In this document: positions 50,389-59,630 of the stretch, in pieces
How the letters are laid out: the number at the start of each line of letters is the position of its first letter
Position numbering within the stretch: position 1 is the first letter of the stretch
From: Mycobacterium sp. 1081908.1
GTDB lineage: Bacteria; Actinomycetota; Actinomycetes; Mycobacteriales; Mycobacteriaceae
NCBI RefSeq assembly: GCF_001673535.1
Contig: NZ_LZLY01000119.1
Span: 87,884 to 151,883, forward strand
DNA: 64,000 nt
Direction of reading: 5' to 3'
Notes under the pieces: generated by a model
What the model saw: the letters and a program-made list of their open reading frames with translations, nothing else
Told to the model about the DNA's origin: nothing
Databases searched by the model: none
Translations under genes and position numbers: made by a program

Positions 50389-51231
50389 ATGACCATCGTC
50401 GATCGGCTGCGCTACGACGGCAAGCGGGCTCTGGTTGTTGGCGGCGCCACCGGCATGGGCGCCGCGGCGGCCAAGTCGGCGGCCGAACTCGGCGCCGAGG
50501 TCATCGTGCTGGACTACGCGCCGGTGAAGTATGACGTCGCCCAGGCGATTCAGGTCGATCTCCGCGACCCCGCCTCGATCGACGCCGCCCTCGCACAGAT
50601 CGACGGGCCGGTGCATTCGCTGTTCTCGGCCGCAGGGATCGCCGACGGAACGGTAGACCTGATGAAGATCAACTTCATCGGGCACCGCTACATCATCGAT
50701 CGACTGCTGGAAAAGAACCAGCTGCCGTCCGGCTCGGCAATCTGCTTCATCTCCTCGGTCGCCGGCATGGGCTGGGAAAACGACCTGGACCTGCTGCTGG
50801 AGTTCCTCGAGACGCCCGACTTCGATGCGGCCGTCGAGTGGGTGAAGGCGCACGAGTCCGAAGGCATCATCCACTACGGCACCAGCAAGAAAATCGTCAA
50901 CGCCTACGTGGCAACGCAGGGCATTCGCCTTTTGAAAAAGGGCATCCGCATCAACGCGATCTGCCCGGGCCCCACCGACACCCCGCTGGCCCAGGCCAAC
51001 GCCGACCTGTGGCTGACGTTCGCGCAGGACTACCGCGACGAGACCGGCTCGAAGGTGCACACCCCCGAGCAGATGGGCGACGTGATGGCGTTCCTGAACA
51101 GCGCCGCCGCGTTCGGCGTCAACGGGATCACGGTGCTGGTGGACTACGGGCACACGATGGCGTCGCTGACCGGCGCCTACCCGCCCGGCAAGCCGATCAT
51201 CGACCTGATCATGGGGCGGGTAAAGCTCTAG
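50389..51231 (+). CDS. SDR, 3-alpha-hydroxysteroid dehydrogenase-like
   Basis: A 280-residue SDR with the divergent cofactor loop VVGGATGMGAAAA, a short N-terminal fold and YGTSKKIVNAYVATQG for the catalytic Tyr-Lys. The pattern resembles 3-alpha-HSD / coniferyl-alcohol dehydrogenase types. AGAAGAGGA precedes the ATG at 50389. Motif site 9 is upstream, so it belongs to the regulon. It would oxidise or reduce a hydroxyl on a ring or alcohol substrate; inference. Confidence 0.88.
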   Translation: MTIVDRLRYDGKRALVVGGATGMGAAAAKSAAELGAEVIVLDYAPVKYDVAQAIQVDLRDPASIDAALAQIDGPVHSLFSAAGIADGTVDLMKINFIGHRYIIDRLLEKNQLPSGSAICFISSVAGMGWENDLDLLLEFLETPDFDAAVEWVKAHESEGIIHYGTSKKIVNAYVATQGIRLLKKGIRINAICPGPTDTPLAQANADLWLTFAQDYRDETGSKVHTPEQMGDVMAFLNSAAAFGVNGITVLVDYGHTMASLTGAYPPGKPIIDLIMGRVKL

Positions 51232-51250
51232 GGGCGCTACGGTCGGGGGC

Positions 51251-51907
51251 ATGGCACGAGTCATCGTCATCGGCGGCCACGGCAAGGTCGCGCTGCAGCT
51301 GGCCCGCATCCTGACCGACCGCGGCGACGAGGTGAGTTCGGTCTTCCGCAACCCCGAGCACACCGACGACGTCGCGACGACCGGCGCCACCCCGGTGGTG
51401 GCCGACATCGAGCGACTCGACACCGACTCGCTGACCGGCCTGCTGGCGGGTCACGGCGCCGTCGTGTTCTCCGCCGGCGCGGGCGGCGGCAACCCGGCGC
51501 GGACCTACGCCGTCGACCGCGACGCGGCGATCCGGGTCATCGATGCCGCCCGCTGGGCGGGGGTGAGGCGGTTCGTGATGGTGTCCTACTTCGGCGCGGG
51601 TCCGGATCATGGTGTGCCGAGTGAGAATTCGTTTTTCCCCTATGCGGAGGCCAAGGCCGCCGCGGACGCGCACCTGCGGGCCAGCGACTTGGATTGGACG
51701 GTGCTGGGGCCCGGCCACCTCACCCTGGAACCGCCGACCGGACGCATCGTCATCGGCAAGGGGAAAGGCGAGGTCTCCCGGGCAGACGTCGCGCTCGCCA
51801 TAGCCGCCGCGCTGGCCGACGACTCGACCATCGGCCGCACCATCGAGTTCAACAACGGCCCCGACGGGAACGGCGTCCCCATCGCCGATGCACTGGCCGC
51901 CCAGTAG
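51251..51907 (+). CDS. NAD(P)-binding atypical SDR
   Basis: A 218-residue NAD(P)H-binding Rossmann protein (YwnB/YhfK-like): GGHGKVALQLARILTDRG (8-25), AGAGGGN, VSYFGAG, YAEAKAAADAHLRASDLDWTVLGPG. Function unknown; typical of small NADPH-binding reductase-like or flavin-reductase-like proteins. It starts 20 bp after the SDR stop and is probably co-transcribed with it, although no motif precedes it. Confidence 0.82.
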   Translation: MARVIVIGGHGKVALQLARILTDRGDEVSSVFRNPEHTDDVATTGATPVVADIERLDTDSLTGLLAGHGAVVFSAGAGGGNPARTYAVDRDAAIRVIDAARWAGVRRFVMVSYFGAGPDHGVPSENSFFPYAEAKAAADAHLRASDLDWTVLGPGHLTLEPPTGRIVIGKGKGEVSRADVALAIAAALADDSTIGRTIEFNNGPDGNGVPIADALAAQ

Positions 51908-51964
51908 ACTCCGCTGCGCGCGGAGGGCCGCGGACTCGCCGATAGGCATGGAAGGACAGGGCAC

Positions 51965-52897
51965 GTGAAACTTGCCGACTGTCCGGTCTTTCCCGACGCG
52001 GCCGGAGCCGCCCTGAGCACGGACCGCGGCGTGGGTTGGCGCCTGGCGCGCCAGGCCGGCCCGGTTTTGCGAGATCCGGCGGGCAACTGGGTGTTCGTCG
52101 TCGGGCGCGATGAGGTGCTGGCGCATCTGGACGATCCCACGTTGGATCGCGCCCGCGCCCTTCCCGAGAGCTATCTCGACGTTCACCAACGGCTATTCGC
52201 GCCGAAAGCTGCGCACGACATCGCGGCGGCGTTCCGCGCGACCGCCGCCGCACTGATCGATCGTTTCGCCGCCGCCGGTGGCGGTGACGCGGTGGCCGAG
52301 GTGACCGCGCCGATGGCCGACGCCGTTTTCGACATCGTGTCGCGCCTGCGGCTGTTGCCCACGGAGCACCTGGCCGGGCGGTCCGGCCACGTCTTCGCCG
52401 AGGCGTGCCGCAACCTGTCCAAACACGCCGGCTGGCATCTACTCGTGTTGGCGGGCGACCCCGAATTGTGCGACACGCTTCGACGCCACCCCGAGCTGAT
52501 CCGCGGATTCGTCGAAGAGGTCCTCCGGTTGGAGCCGATGGTGCAGGGTTGCCAACGCTTTACCACCCAGCCGACGACGGTCGGCGGGGTGGAGCTGCCG
52601 GCCGGCGTGGTGGTGATGTTGTGCATCGCCGCCGTGCAGCGGGACGGCAGCGACTCCATGTCCACCGACGACCTTGTGATCGGCGTTAGGGCGCACCGGC
52701 ATTGGAGCCTGGGCGCCGGGTCCATGCGTTGCCGTGGCGGGCACATCGTCCGGCAGGTGTTGCGCGTGCTGGTCGAGGAGTGGGTCGAGCGGGCCGCGCA
52801 TATCGGAGTGGCTCCCGGTTTCCGGCCGGTGGCCGGGTTCCCGAATACGGAGAGCTCCTTGTGGCTGCCGAAGCTGCCGCTGGTGACGAGGGCTTAG
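51965..52897 (+). CDS. Degenerate, internally deleted cytochrome P450
   Basis: A 310-residue P450-like protein, about 90 residues short. It keeps the N-terminal part, the ExxR region (FVEEVLRLEPMVQGCQRF) and a heme-loop-like HWSLGAGSMRCRGGHI with the Cys ligand. The I-helix (AGxxT) and neighbouring helices are missing between about residues 145 and 160, where NLSKHAGWHLLVLAGDPEL joins directly to PELIRGF. Oxygen activation is not expected. Either it is decaying or it has another role (heme or lipid binding). GTG start. Confidence 0.75.
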   Translation: MKLADCPVFPDAAGAALSTDRGVGWRLARQAGPVLRDPAGNWVFVVGRDEVLAHLDDPTLDRARALPESYLDVHQRLFAPKAAHDIAAAFRATAAALIDRFAAAGGGDAVAEVTAPMADAVFDIVSRLRLLPTEHLAGRSGHVFAEACRNLSKHAGWHLLVLAGDPELCDTLRRHPELIRGFVEEVLRLEPMVQGCQRFTTQPTTVGGVELPAGVVVMLCIAAVQRDGSDSMSTDDLVIGVRAHRHWSLGAGSMRCRGGHIVRQVLRVLVEEWVERAAHIGVAPGFRPVAGFPNTESSLWLPKLPLVTRA

Positions 52898-52916
52898 CGC
52901 CGGTCGGTGCGCGTGC

Positions 52917-53144
52917 CTACGGTTGCGCGGGGCCGGGCGCGGGCGCCTTTCCCGAGAGGCACTGCTGAAGCTCCGGGCTACCGGGGGCGAAGTCGAAGCC
53001 GCAGTTGCAGTCGCGAGCGTCCTTGGGCGGGAGCGCATTGCAAAAGTCGGTGCCGGCCGAGGCCGATGGCGCGGTCCAGATGACAGCGCCGGCCAAGGTC
53101 GCCGCCGCAGTGCCGAACGTGGCCAGCAAAAGTCTCGTCTTCAT
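52917..53144 (-). CDS. Small secreted Cys-containing protein (Rv1134-like position)
   Basis: A 75-residue protein with a signal peptide (residues 1 to about 30, cleavage near ASAGT) and a short mature part containing FCNAL, DCNCGFDF and QQCL, four Cys that could make two disulfides. The C-terminus is Pro/Ala-rich. Position next to metE matches Rv1134; function unknown. Confidence 0.75.
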   Translation of the reverse strand: MKTRLLLATFGTAAATLAGAVIWTAPSASAGTDFCNALPPKDARDCNCGFDFAPGSPELQQCLSGKAPAPGPAQP

Positions 53145-53254
53145 GTTGGGTTTATAGCAGTACGGACGGTCCCGCGCTGCGCGAGCGAGCCTTGAGCGAC
53201 GCGGTAAACTCCGCTGCGCAACTGGTTTGCCGTCGCCGCAGCCGCGGCGCCGGC

Positions 53255-53435
53255 ATCGAGCGAGGCATGTTAGACGCCTTCGCGAGAGGGAACCCGGTGG
53301 AAGTCCGGGACTGTCCCGCAGCGGTAAGCAGGAACGACCGCCGTCACACGCACTGATCGAAAAATCGGGAAGCGACGGCCAGTAGGAGCACCACCCGGTG
53401 CGCGCCCGCGAGTCCGAAGACCTGCCGGCTGTGCC
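53255..53435 (+). promoter_or_regulatory. Cobalamin (B12) riboswitch upstream of metE
   Basis: Core aptamer segments are readable: AGAGGGAACCCGGTGGAA with CCGGGACTGTCCCGC followed by AGCGGT (about 53285-53325), and the B12-box-like AGTCCGAAGACCTGCC near 53411. The order matches the cobalamin riboswitch known upstream of mycobacterial metE. B12 would repress metE when the B12-dependent MetH can be used. Boundaries are approximate. Confidence 0.9.
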
Positions 53436-53571
53436 GGGCGCGCCGCGTCCGGCGGCTCATCGCCTCGTGGAATGGGCGTTTGGTCGTTGTCGTTGCGGCT
53501 TGTGTGCCGCGACGGGCTCGGCTGTTGCGTCCGCCGGCGGTGATCCACCCGTCGAGTGTTAGGACGAAGTA

Positions 53572-55845
53572 GTGACCACCTCTCAACCATTCACCGCCAC
53601 CGTCACCGGCTCCCCCCGCATCGGCCCCAAGCGCGAACTCAAGCGCGCCACCGAGGGTTACTGGGCCGGACGCACCGGCCGGGCCGAACTCGAGTCCGTC
53701 GCCGCCTCGCTGCGCCGCGACATGTGGACTCACCTGGCGTCCGCCGGCCTGGACTCGGTGCCGGTGAACACGTTCTCCTATTACGACCAGATGCTCGACA
53801 CGGCCGTGATGCTCGGCGCGCTGCCGGTGCGCGCCACCGAGGTCCCCGACGAGCTGGACCGCTACTTCGCCCTCGCCCGCGGCAACGACGACATCGCGCC
53901 GCTGGAGATGACGAAGTGGTTCGACACCAACTACCACTACCTGGTGCCCGAGATCGAGCCCGCGACCCGGTTCGCGCTCAACCCCGACAAGGTGCTCTCG
54001 GAGCTGAAAGAAGCTCTTGCGCAAGGCATTCCCGCGCGGCCCGTCGTCATCGGTCCGATCACGTTCCTGCTGTTGAGCAAGGGCATCAACGGCGCCGGCG
54101 CGCCGATCGAGCGGCTCCGCGAGCTGCTGCCGATCTACTCCGAGCTGCTCTCGCTGCTCGCCGAGCACGGCGCGCAGTGGGTACAGTTCGACGAGCCGGC
54201 GCTGGTGACCGACATCTCCCCCGACGCGCCCGCGCTGGCCGAGGCCGTCTACTCCGCGCTCGGCTCGGTGAGCAACCGGCCCGCGATCCACGTCGCCACC
54301 TACTTCGGCGACCCGGGCGCGGCGCTGGCGGGCCTGGCCCGCACGCCCGTCGAAGCGATCGGCATCGACCTGGTGGCCGGCGCCGGCACCGCGGTGGCGG
54401 GCATTCCCGAACTGTCCGGCAAGCTGCTGGTCGCCGGCATCGTCGACGGGCGCAACGTCTGGCGCACCGACCTGGAATCGGCGCTGGCCAAGCTGACCGC
54501 CCTGCTGGGTTCGGCCGGCAGCGTGGCGGTTTCGACATCGTGCTCCACCATGCACGTGCCGTATTCGCTGGAGCCCGAAACGGATCTGGACGACAACCTG
54601 CGCAGCTGGCTGGCGTTCGGGTCCGAAAAGGTAAGCGAGGTCGTCACTCTCGCGCGCGCCCTCTGCGAGGGCCGCGACGCGGTTGCCGACCAGATCGCGG
54701 CGTCCAATGCGGCCGTCGCGTCCCGCCGCAGCGATCCGCGGCTGCACAACGCCGGGGTTCGCGCCCGGATCGAGGAGATCATCGCGTCGGGCACGCACCG
54801 CGGGGACGCGGCCGAGCGCCGCGCCAGCCAGGATGCGCGGCTGCACCTGCCGCCCCTGCCGACCACGACGATCGGCTCCTACCCGCAGACGTCGGCGATC
54901 CGCAAGGCGCGCGCCGCTTTTCGCGCCGGCGAGATTGACGAGGCCGAGTATGTCGCCAAGATGCGCAAGGAGATCGCCGACGTCATCGCGCTGCAGGAGC
55001 AGTTGGGCCTGGACGTGCTGGTGCACGGGGAGCCGGAGCGCAACGACATGGTCCAGTACTTCGCCGAGCAGCTGGACGGCTTCTTCGCGACGCAGAACGG
55101 CTGGGTGCAGTCCTACGGCAGCCGCTGCGTGCGACCGCCGATCCTCTATGGCGACGTCGAGCGGACCCACCCGATGACCGTCGAGTGGATCAGCTACGCG
55201 CAGTCGCTGACCGACAAGCCGGTGAAGGGCATGTTGACCGGGCCGGTCACGATTTTGGCCTGGTCGTTCGTCCGCGACGACCAGCCGCTGGCCGACACCG
55301 CCAACCAGGTGGCGCTGGCCATTCGCGACGAGACGGTGGACCTGCAGGCGGCGGGTATCGCGGTGATCCAGGTCGACGAGCCCGCGCTGCGCGAGCTGCT
55401 GCCGCTGCGCCGCGCCCAGCAGGAGGACTACTTGCGCTGGGCCGTAACGGCTTTCCGGCTGGCCACCTCCGGCGTGGCCGACTCGACGCAGATCCACACC
55501 CACCTGTGCTACTCGGAGTTCGGTGAGGTGATCGGCGCCATCGCCGACCTGGACGCCGACGTCACGTCGCTCGAGGCGGCCCGCTCGCACATGGAGGTGC
55601 TGGACGACCTGAACTCGGTCGGCTTCGCCAACAGCGTCGGCCCGGGCGTCTACGACATCCACTCCCCGCGGGTGCCCACCGCGGCCGAAATGGCCGAGTC
55701 GCTGCGCGCCGCGCTGAGAGCGGTTCCGCCGCAACGGCTTTGGGTCAACCCCGACTGCGGGCTGAAGACCCGCAACGTCGACGAGGTGACCGCGTCGCTG
55801 CGCAACATGGTCGCCGCGGCGCAGGAGGTACGGGCCGGGGCTTGA
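53572..55845 (+). CDS. metE: Cobalamin-independent methionine synthase
   Basis: A 757-residue MetE transferring methyl from 5-methyltetrahydropteroyl-tri-L-glutamate to homocysteine. N-terminal FTATVTGSPRIGPKRELK and the C-terminal catalytic barrel with Zn ligands in IHTHLCYSEF (His, Cys) and NPDCGLKTR (Cys) are intact. Start GTG 53572, with AGGACGAAG 8 nt before. Controlled by the upstream B12 riboswitch. Confidence 0.97.
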   Translation: MTTSQPFTATVTGSPRIGPKRELKRATEGYWAGRTGRAELESVAASLRRDMWTHLASAGLDSVPVNTFSYYDQMLDTAVMLGALPVRATEVPDELDRYFALARGNDDIAPLEMTKWFDTNYHYLVPEIEPATRFALNPDKVLSELKEALAQGIPARPVVIGPITFLLLSKGINGAGAPIERLRELLPIYSELLSLLAEHGAQWVQFDEPALVTDISPDAPALAEAVYSALGSVSNRPAIHVATYFGDPGAALAGLARTPVEAIGIDLVAGAGTAVAGIPELSGKLLVAGIVDGRNVWRTDLESALAKLTALLGSAGSVAVSTSCSTMHVPYSLEPETDLDDNLRSWLAFGSEKVSEVVTLARALCEGRDAVADQIAASNAAVASRRSDPRLHNAGVRARIEEIIASGTHRGDAAERRASQDARLHLPPLPTTTIGSYPQTSAIRKARAAFRAGEIDEAEYVAKMRKEIADVIALQEQLGLDVLVHGEPERNDMVQYFAEQLDGFFATQNGWVQSYGSRCVRPPILYGDVERTHPMTVEWISYAQSLTDKPVKGMLTGPVTILAWSFVRDDQPLADTANQVALAIRDETVDLQAAGIAVIQVDEPALRELLPLRRAQQEDYLRWAVTAFRLATSGVADSTQIHTHLCYSEFGEVIGAIADLDADVTSLEAARSHMEVLDDLNSVGFANSVGPGVYDIHSPRVPTAAEMAESLRAALRAVPPQRLWVNPDCGLKTRNVDEVTASLRNMVAAAQEVRAGA

Positions 55846-55873
55846 CCCCGAGCGTCGCGCTGGCGCGCCGTTC

Positions 55874-55909
55874 GGCGCCGAGCGTCACTCTGGCGTAACG
55901 CTCGGCGCC
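55874..55909. terminator. 12-bp stem hairpin at convergent metE/DUF3556 ends
   Basis: GGCGCCGAGCGT and ACGCTCGGCGCC (55874-55885, 55898-55909) pair perfectly around a 12-nt loop. The DUF3556 stop lies inside the left arm. A partial second copy of the left unit (CCGAGCGTCGCGCTGGCG) sits just upstream at about 55848, so a small repeat is present. Probable terminator for the convergent genes. Confidence 0.55.
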
Positions 55910-57633
55910 TCGTCCGACAGCACCTGGACCGGCACGTCGTCGGCCCAGGGCTGGCGGGTCACCATGTCGGCGACCCGCACGATGCCGCGCTCGAACTCGC
56001 CGGTCGCCGCGTCCACCAGCCGGTAGGCCTGCGTCTGCTTGTGGATGGGTTGCGCATCCAGCAGCACGACGCGCACCTCACCGGGCTCAAAGTGGCAGCG
56101 TTGCTGCATGGCGGTGATGAGTTGCTCGTTGTGCATGTGGCCGTCGCCGAAGTTCCAGCCGATCGCGGTGCTGCAGATCCGCTCGCCGTCGGTGATGACG
56201 TAGTCGTCCTCGTTCTGCCCCGCCATCGCGCGGTGCGCGAGCGTGAACAGGGCGCGGCCGTGGGTGTTGAACCCGCGGAACGCATACCCCATGAAAATCG
56301 GGATCTGCGCGGCCTCCGGGCTGCCGTAGAAGCGCTCCAGCTGGGCCTGCGGCATGCTGGCGATCGCCACGATGCCCCGGCCGATCTTCTCGTTGGCCGA
56401 CGGCTTGATGCACCACAGCGTGGTGTCCCAGTTGCCGGCGTAGTAGCGCATCCCCGGCAGGAACGAGATCTTGCGCGGAAACATGTTGCCCAGCACCACT
56501 ATTCCCGCGATGACGACGAACAGGATCGCGACCACCACCGGATGCCTCAGGTCGGCCAGCCCCAGGCGGGCGTGCGCGACGAACAGCGACAGCACGCCGA
56601 AGATCATGAAGACGTTCCACTCCAGCGGCACGCCCATCGGGATCGACACCAGGATGCCCAGGTGGAAGCACACCATCACGATGGCGGCGACCGTCGTCGG
56701 CCAGCCGCCGTGGCAGAAGAACAGCGGCAGCGGCACCAGCATCTCGATGGCGGTGCTGACGTGGGCCAGGAACCGAGACAGCCGGCCCGGCCGCAGGTCG
56801 TCGGGGAACTTCTCGAAGAAGCGCCGTTTCAGCGCCCGGGGCCGCACCAGGGGGTTGTTGGACATCATCGTGGAGATGACGAACGGGAAGTGCTTGTTGA
56901 GCTTCGACGTCGCCGCGCCCATCCAGATGACCAGGAACACCACCTTGGATCCGACGATCATGTCCGGCCCGGCGAAGAGGAAGGTGACCGCCATCGTCGC
57001 GTAGACCTCGCCGCGCGCGGCCAGGAAGATCACCTTGTCGCGCAGTCCCAGCACGCCGAGGATCAGCAGGATCCACACGATCTCCGACACCGGCAGCAGC
57101 CCCACCTTCGTGCCCAGCTCCGGCACCCGCCCGGTGCCGTCGGAGAACAGCGCCGACAGGATCGCCACCAGCAGCGCCGCGTACAGGAAGACGTCCACCG
57201 GCCTGCGGGCGCTGCCCTTGGTTAACGGGACGCGGTCCGGCCACGGTGGCAGCCGGATGGTGCCGAACCGCATCCAGTACAGGATCGAGCCCAGCGGCGG
57301 GAAGAACCGGTTGTTCAGCGGGCCAAAGCCGCAACCCAGCCCGACCACCTCGAACAGCATCGTGTAGAGCACGACCTTCTCGAACGCGATCGGCTCCGAC
57401 CACCAGTGCGCAACGTTGGTGAACCCGCCGAGTCCCTCGGTGGCCGAGGCGAACAGCCACCCGCCCAGGATGTAGAGGAGGATCTTGACGACGTAGAACA
57501 GGTGCAGTGCGATCGGCGTGCCGAAACCCACCTCGGCCCAGTGCCGGGCCATCGGGCGGATCTTCTCGCTGCGGGTGCCCTTGTTCCATTCCTCCATGTC
57601 GAGCTGCGGCAGCTCGGGCTTGAGAAATCCCAT
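55885..57633 (-). CDS. DUF3556 transmembrane protein (Rv1132-like)
   Basis: A 582-residue membrane protein starting MGFLKPELPQLDMEEW. It has about ten hydrophobic stretches in the first 400 residues and a soluble C-terminal region (GNWDTTLWCIKPSANEKIGRG, TAIGWNFGDGHMHNEQL). The DUF3556 family is largely mycobacterial and uncharacterised. A perfect KstR-type box lies 13 bp upstream, suggesting expression with cholesterol-catabolic genes. Convergent with metE. Confidence 0.82.
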   Translation of the reverse strand: MGFLKPELPQLDMEEWNKGTRSEKIRPMARHWAEVGFGTPIALHLFYVVKILLYILGGWLFASATEGLGGFTNVAHWWSEPIAFEKVVLYTMLFEVVGLGCGFGPLNNRFFPPLGSILYWMRFGTIRLPPWPDRVPLTKGSARRPVDVFLYAALLVAILSALFSDGTGRVPELGTKVGLLPVSEIVWILLILGVLGLRDKVIFLAARGEVYATMAVTFLFAGPDMIVGSKVVFLVIWMGAATSKLNKHFPFVISTMMSNNPLVRPRALKRRFFEKFPDDLRPGRLSRFLAHVSTAIEMLVPLPLFFCHGGWPTTVAAIVMVCFHLGILVSIPMGVPLEWNVFMIFGVLSLFVAHARLGLADLRHPVVVAILFVVIAGIVVLGNMFPRKISFLPGMRYYAGNWDTTLWCIKPSANEKIGRGIVAIASMPQAQLERFYGSPEAAQIPIFMGYAFRGFNTHGRALFTLAHRAMAGQNEDDYVITDGERICSTAIGWNFGDGHMHNEQLITAMQQRCHFEPGEVRVVLLDAQPIHKQTQAYRLVDAATGEFERGIVRVADMVTRQPWADDVPVQVLSDEAPSVTPE

Positions 57634-57645
57634 GGTTTGACAGAT

Positions 57646-57659
57646 TAGAACGCGTTCTA
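57646..57659. promoter_or_regulatory. KstR-type palindrome TAGAACGCGTTCTA
   Basis: A perfect 14-bp palindrome that fits TNNAACNNGTTNNA, the KstR operator consensus of actinobacterial cholesterol regulons. It lies 13-26 bp upstream of the DUF3556 start. A look-alike TetR factor is the alternative. Confidence 0.7.
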
Positions 57660-57742
57660 GGCGCGTGGCTTGGGTAGGGGCGAAGAATCCTTTGCCTAGG
57701 GGTTAACCGGCGGATACCGTGAAACCGCTAGGAGACTCCACC

Positions 57743-57961
57743 ATGAACAGACTTCGATTCCTCGTCGCGGCGCTGGTGGCCGCCGTCGCACCCGTGGCCG
57801 GCGGCGCTGTCGCCCGGGCCGACGCCCCCGGACCGGGTGACTCCTGCACGGTGCTGCACGCCACCACTCAGGACGCCAACGGACGGACGATGTGGTGCAA
57901 CCCCACCATGACCGGCGCCCATTCTTTGGTGTGGCAATACGGCGGGCCCTCGACCCCGTAG
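57743..57961 (+). CDS. Small secreted protein
   Basis: A 72-residue protein from ATG 57743 (MNRLRFLVAALVAAV), with AGGAGA 8 nt before. Signal peptide to about residue 28 (VARADAP). The mature part has two Cys (SCTVLHATTQ, MWCNPTM), perhaps one disulfide. Divergent from the DUF3556 gene. Function unknown. It sits where prpC would be expected from the M. tuberculosis order. Confidence 0.7.
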   Translation: MNRLRFLVAALVAAVAPVAGGAVARADAPGPGDSCTVLHATTQDANGRTMWCNPTMTGAHSLVWQYGGPSTP

Positions 57962-58041
57962 CCGCGCCCGTGTGTGCGCCGGCGGCTTTTCATTGTGCGC
58001 TCACGGCGACGACACGCCGGACGGCTTCGCCGTAGTGCAAC

Positions 58042-59541
58042 TCAGTCAAAGATCCCGGGCGGGGTCGCCGGCGCGGCATCCAGCAGCCGCTGGTCGATCA
58101 CGATATTCAGCGCATCCACCGACTCGAGGTCGGCCAGGGCGTCGACGGCGGAGAGGAACCTGCGCTGCTCGGCCGGATCGACGATCCCGTCGGCCAGCTC
58201 GGTGAACTTGTTGACGTACTGCGGGCGCCGGAAGGGCCGGGCGCCGAAGGGATGGGCGTCGGCCACGGCGAGCTCGTCGTTGATCACCTCCCCGCTTTTG
58301 AGCGTCACCTCGGCGCGGGCCCCGAACGCCTTTTCGGCCGGGTCGGTCGCGTGGTAGCGGTGGGTCCATTCCGGGTCCTCGACGGTGGAGATCTTGCGCC
58401 ACAGGTCGACGGTGTCGCGCCGATGGGCCCGTTCCGGAGCGTAGGAGCGCTCGTGGTGCCAGGTGCCGTCCTGCAGCGCGACGGCGAAGATGTAGGGCAG
58501 CGAGTGGTCGAGCGTCTCGCGTGACGCGTCGGGGTCGAACTTCTGGGGATCGCCGGATCCCGTGCCGATCACCACGTGGGTGTGGTGGCTGGTGTGCAGC
58601 ACGATCGCCGCGACCTGCTCCAGGTCGCCGATTCTCCCGCGCAGCCGCCGGGCCAGGTCGATCGGCGCCTGGCTCTGATACTCCGCCGAGTGCTCCTTGG
58701 TGTAGCTGTCCAGAATGGCGCGCTTGGGTTCGCCGGGAGCGGGCAGCGGCACGCGGTATTCGCGCTCGGGGCCACCCAGCAACCGGGCGATCACCCCGTC
58801 CTCGCCCTCCCAGATCGGGGCCGGCGACCGCTCGCCGCGCATCGCCCGATCGACCGCCTCGATCGCGACCTTTCCGGCGTGCGCCGGCGCGAACGCCTTC
58901 CAGCTGGAGATCAAACCCTTCCGCGACTGCCGGGTGCTGGTGGTCAGGTGCAAAGCCTGCCCGATCGCCTGGTAGACGGTCTCGGTGTCCAGCCGAAGCA
59001 TGGTGCCGATGCCGGCGGCCACCGACGGCCCGAGGTGGGCGACGTGGTCGATCTTGTGCTCGTGCAGGCAGATTCCGCGGGCCAGGTCGATCTGGACCTC
59101 GTACGCGGTCGCCACGCCGCGGATCAGGTCGGCGCCGCCCACGCCGAGCCGCTGCGCCACCGCGATCAGCGGCGGGATGTTGTCGCCGGGGTGGGCATAC
59201 TCGGCGGCCAGAAACGTGTCGTGGAAGTCGAGCTCGCGCACCGCGACGCCGTTGGCCCACGCCGCCCATTCCACCGAGTAGGCACCGGGGACGCCGAAAA
59301 CCCGCGCCCCCGGCTGGGCGCGATGCGCCAGCGCCTGCCGGCGGGCCACGGTGACGGGCCGCCGCAGCACGGCCGCGGCGCTGACGGCGGCGTTGTCGAT
59401 GATCCGGTTGGCCACCATCTCCGACGTCTCCGGCTCGACGGCCACCGGGTCGGCGGCGACCTCCGCGATCTTGGCGGCCAGGTGTTTCGCGCGCGGGAAG
59501 TCGTCGGAGCTACGCCGCGCCCGGACCGTGTGCAGCAGCAT
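58042..59541 (-). CDS. prpD: 2-Methylcitrate dehydratase PrpD
   Basis: A 499-residue MmgE/PrpD-family enzyme of the methylcitrate cycle, dehydrating 2-methylcitrate from propionyl-CoA. NRIIDNAAVSAAAVLRRPVTVAR, DFHDTFLAAEYAHPGDNIPPLIAVAQ and HKIDHVAHLGPSVAAGIG are family blocks. Start ATG 59541 (MLLHTVRARRS); frame open 10 codons earlier. In M. tuberculosis prpC and prpR flank it; neither is here. No Shine-Dalgarno is visible. Confidence 0.9.
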   Translation of the reverse strand: MLLHTVRARRSSDDFPRAKHLAAKIAEVAADPVAVEPETSEMVANRIIDNAAVSAAAVLRRPVTVARRQALAHRAQPGARVFGVPGAYSVEWAAWANGVAVRELDFHDTFLAAEYAHPGDNIPPLIAVAQRLGVGGADLIRGVATAYEVQIDLARGICLHEHKIDHVAHLGPSVAAGIGTMLRLDTETVYQAIGQALHLTTSTRQSRKGLISSWKAFAPAHAGKVAIEAVDRAMRGERSPAPIWEGEDGVIARLLGGPEREYRVPLPAPGEPKRAILDSYTKEHSAEYQSQAPIDLARRLRGRIGDLEQVAAIVLHTSHHTHVVIGTGSGDPQKFDPDASRETLDHSLPYIFAVALQDGTWHHERSYAPERAHRRDTVDLWRKISTVEDPEWTHRYHATDPAEKAFGARAEVTLKSGEVINDELAVADAHPFGARPFRRPQYVNKFTELADGIVDPAEQRRFLSAVDALADLESVDALNIVIDQRLLDAAPATPPGIFD

Positions 59542-59630
59542 GATCAATGAGTACGTGACGCCGCAGCCCACGACAAATGGAGCATGGCGCTACTCAATCC
59601 CGGCCGTGCGCGTCGTCGGATGCTGATCTG

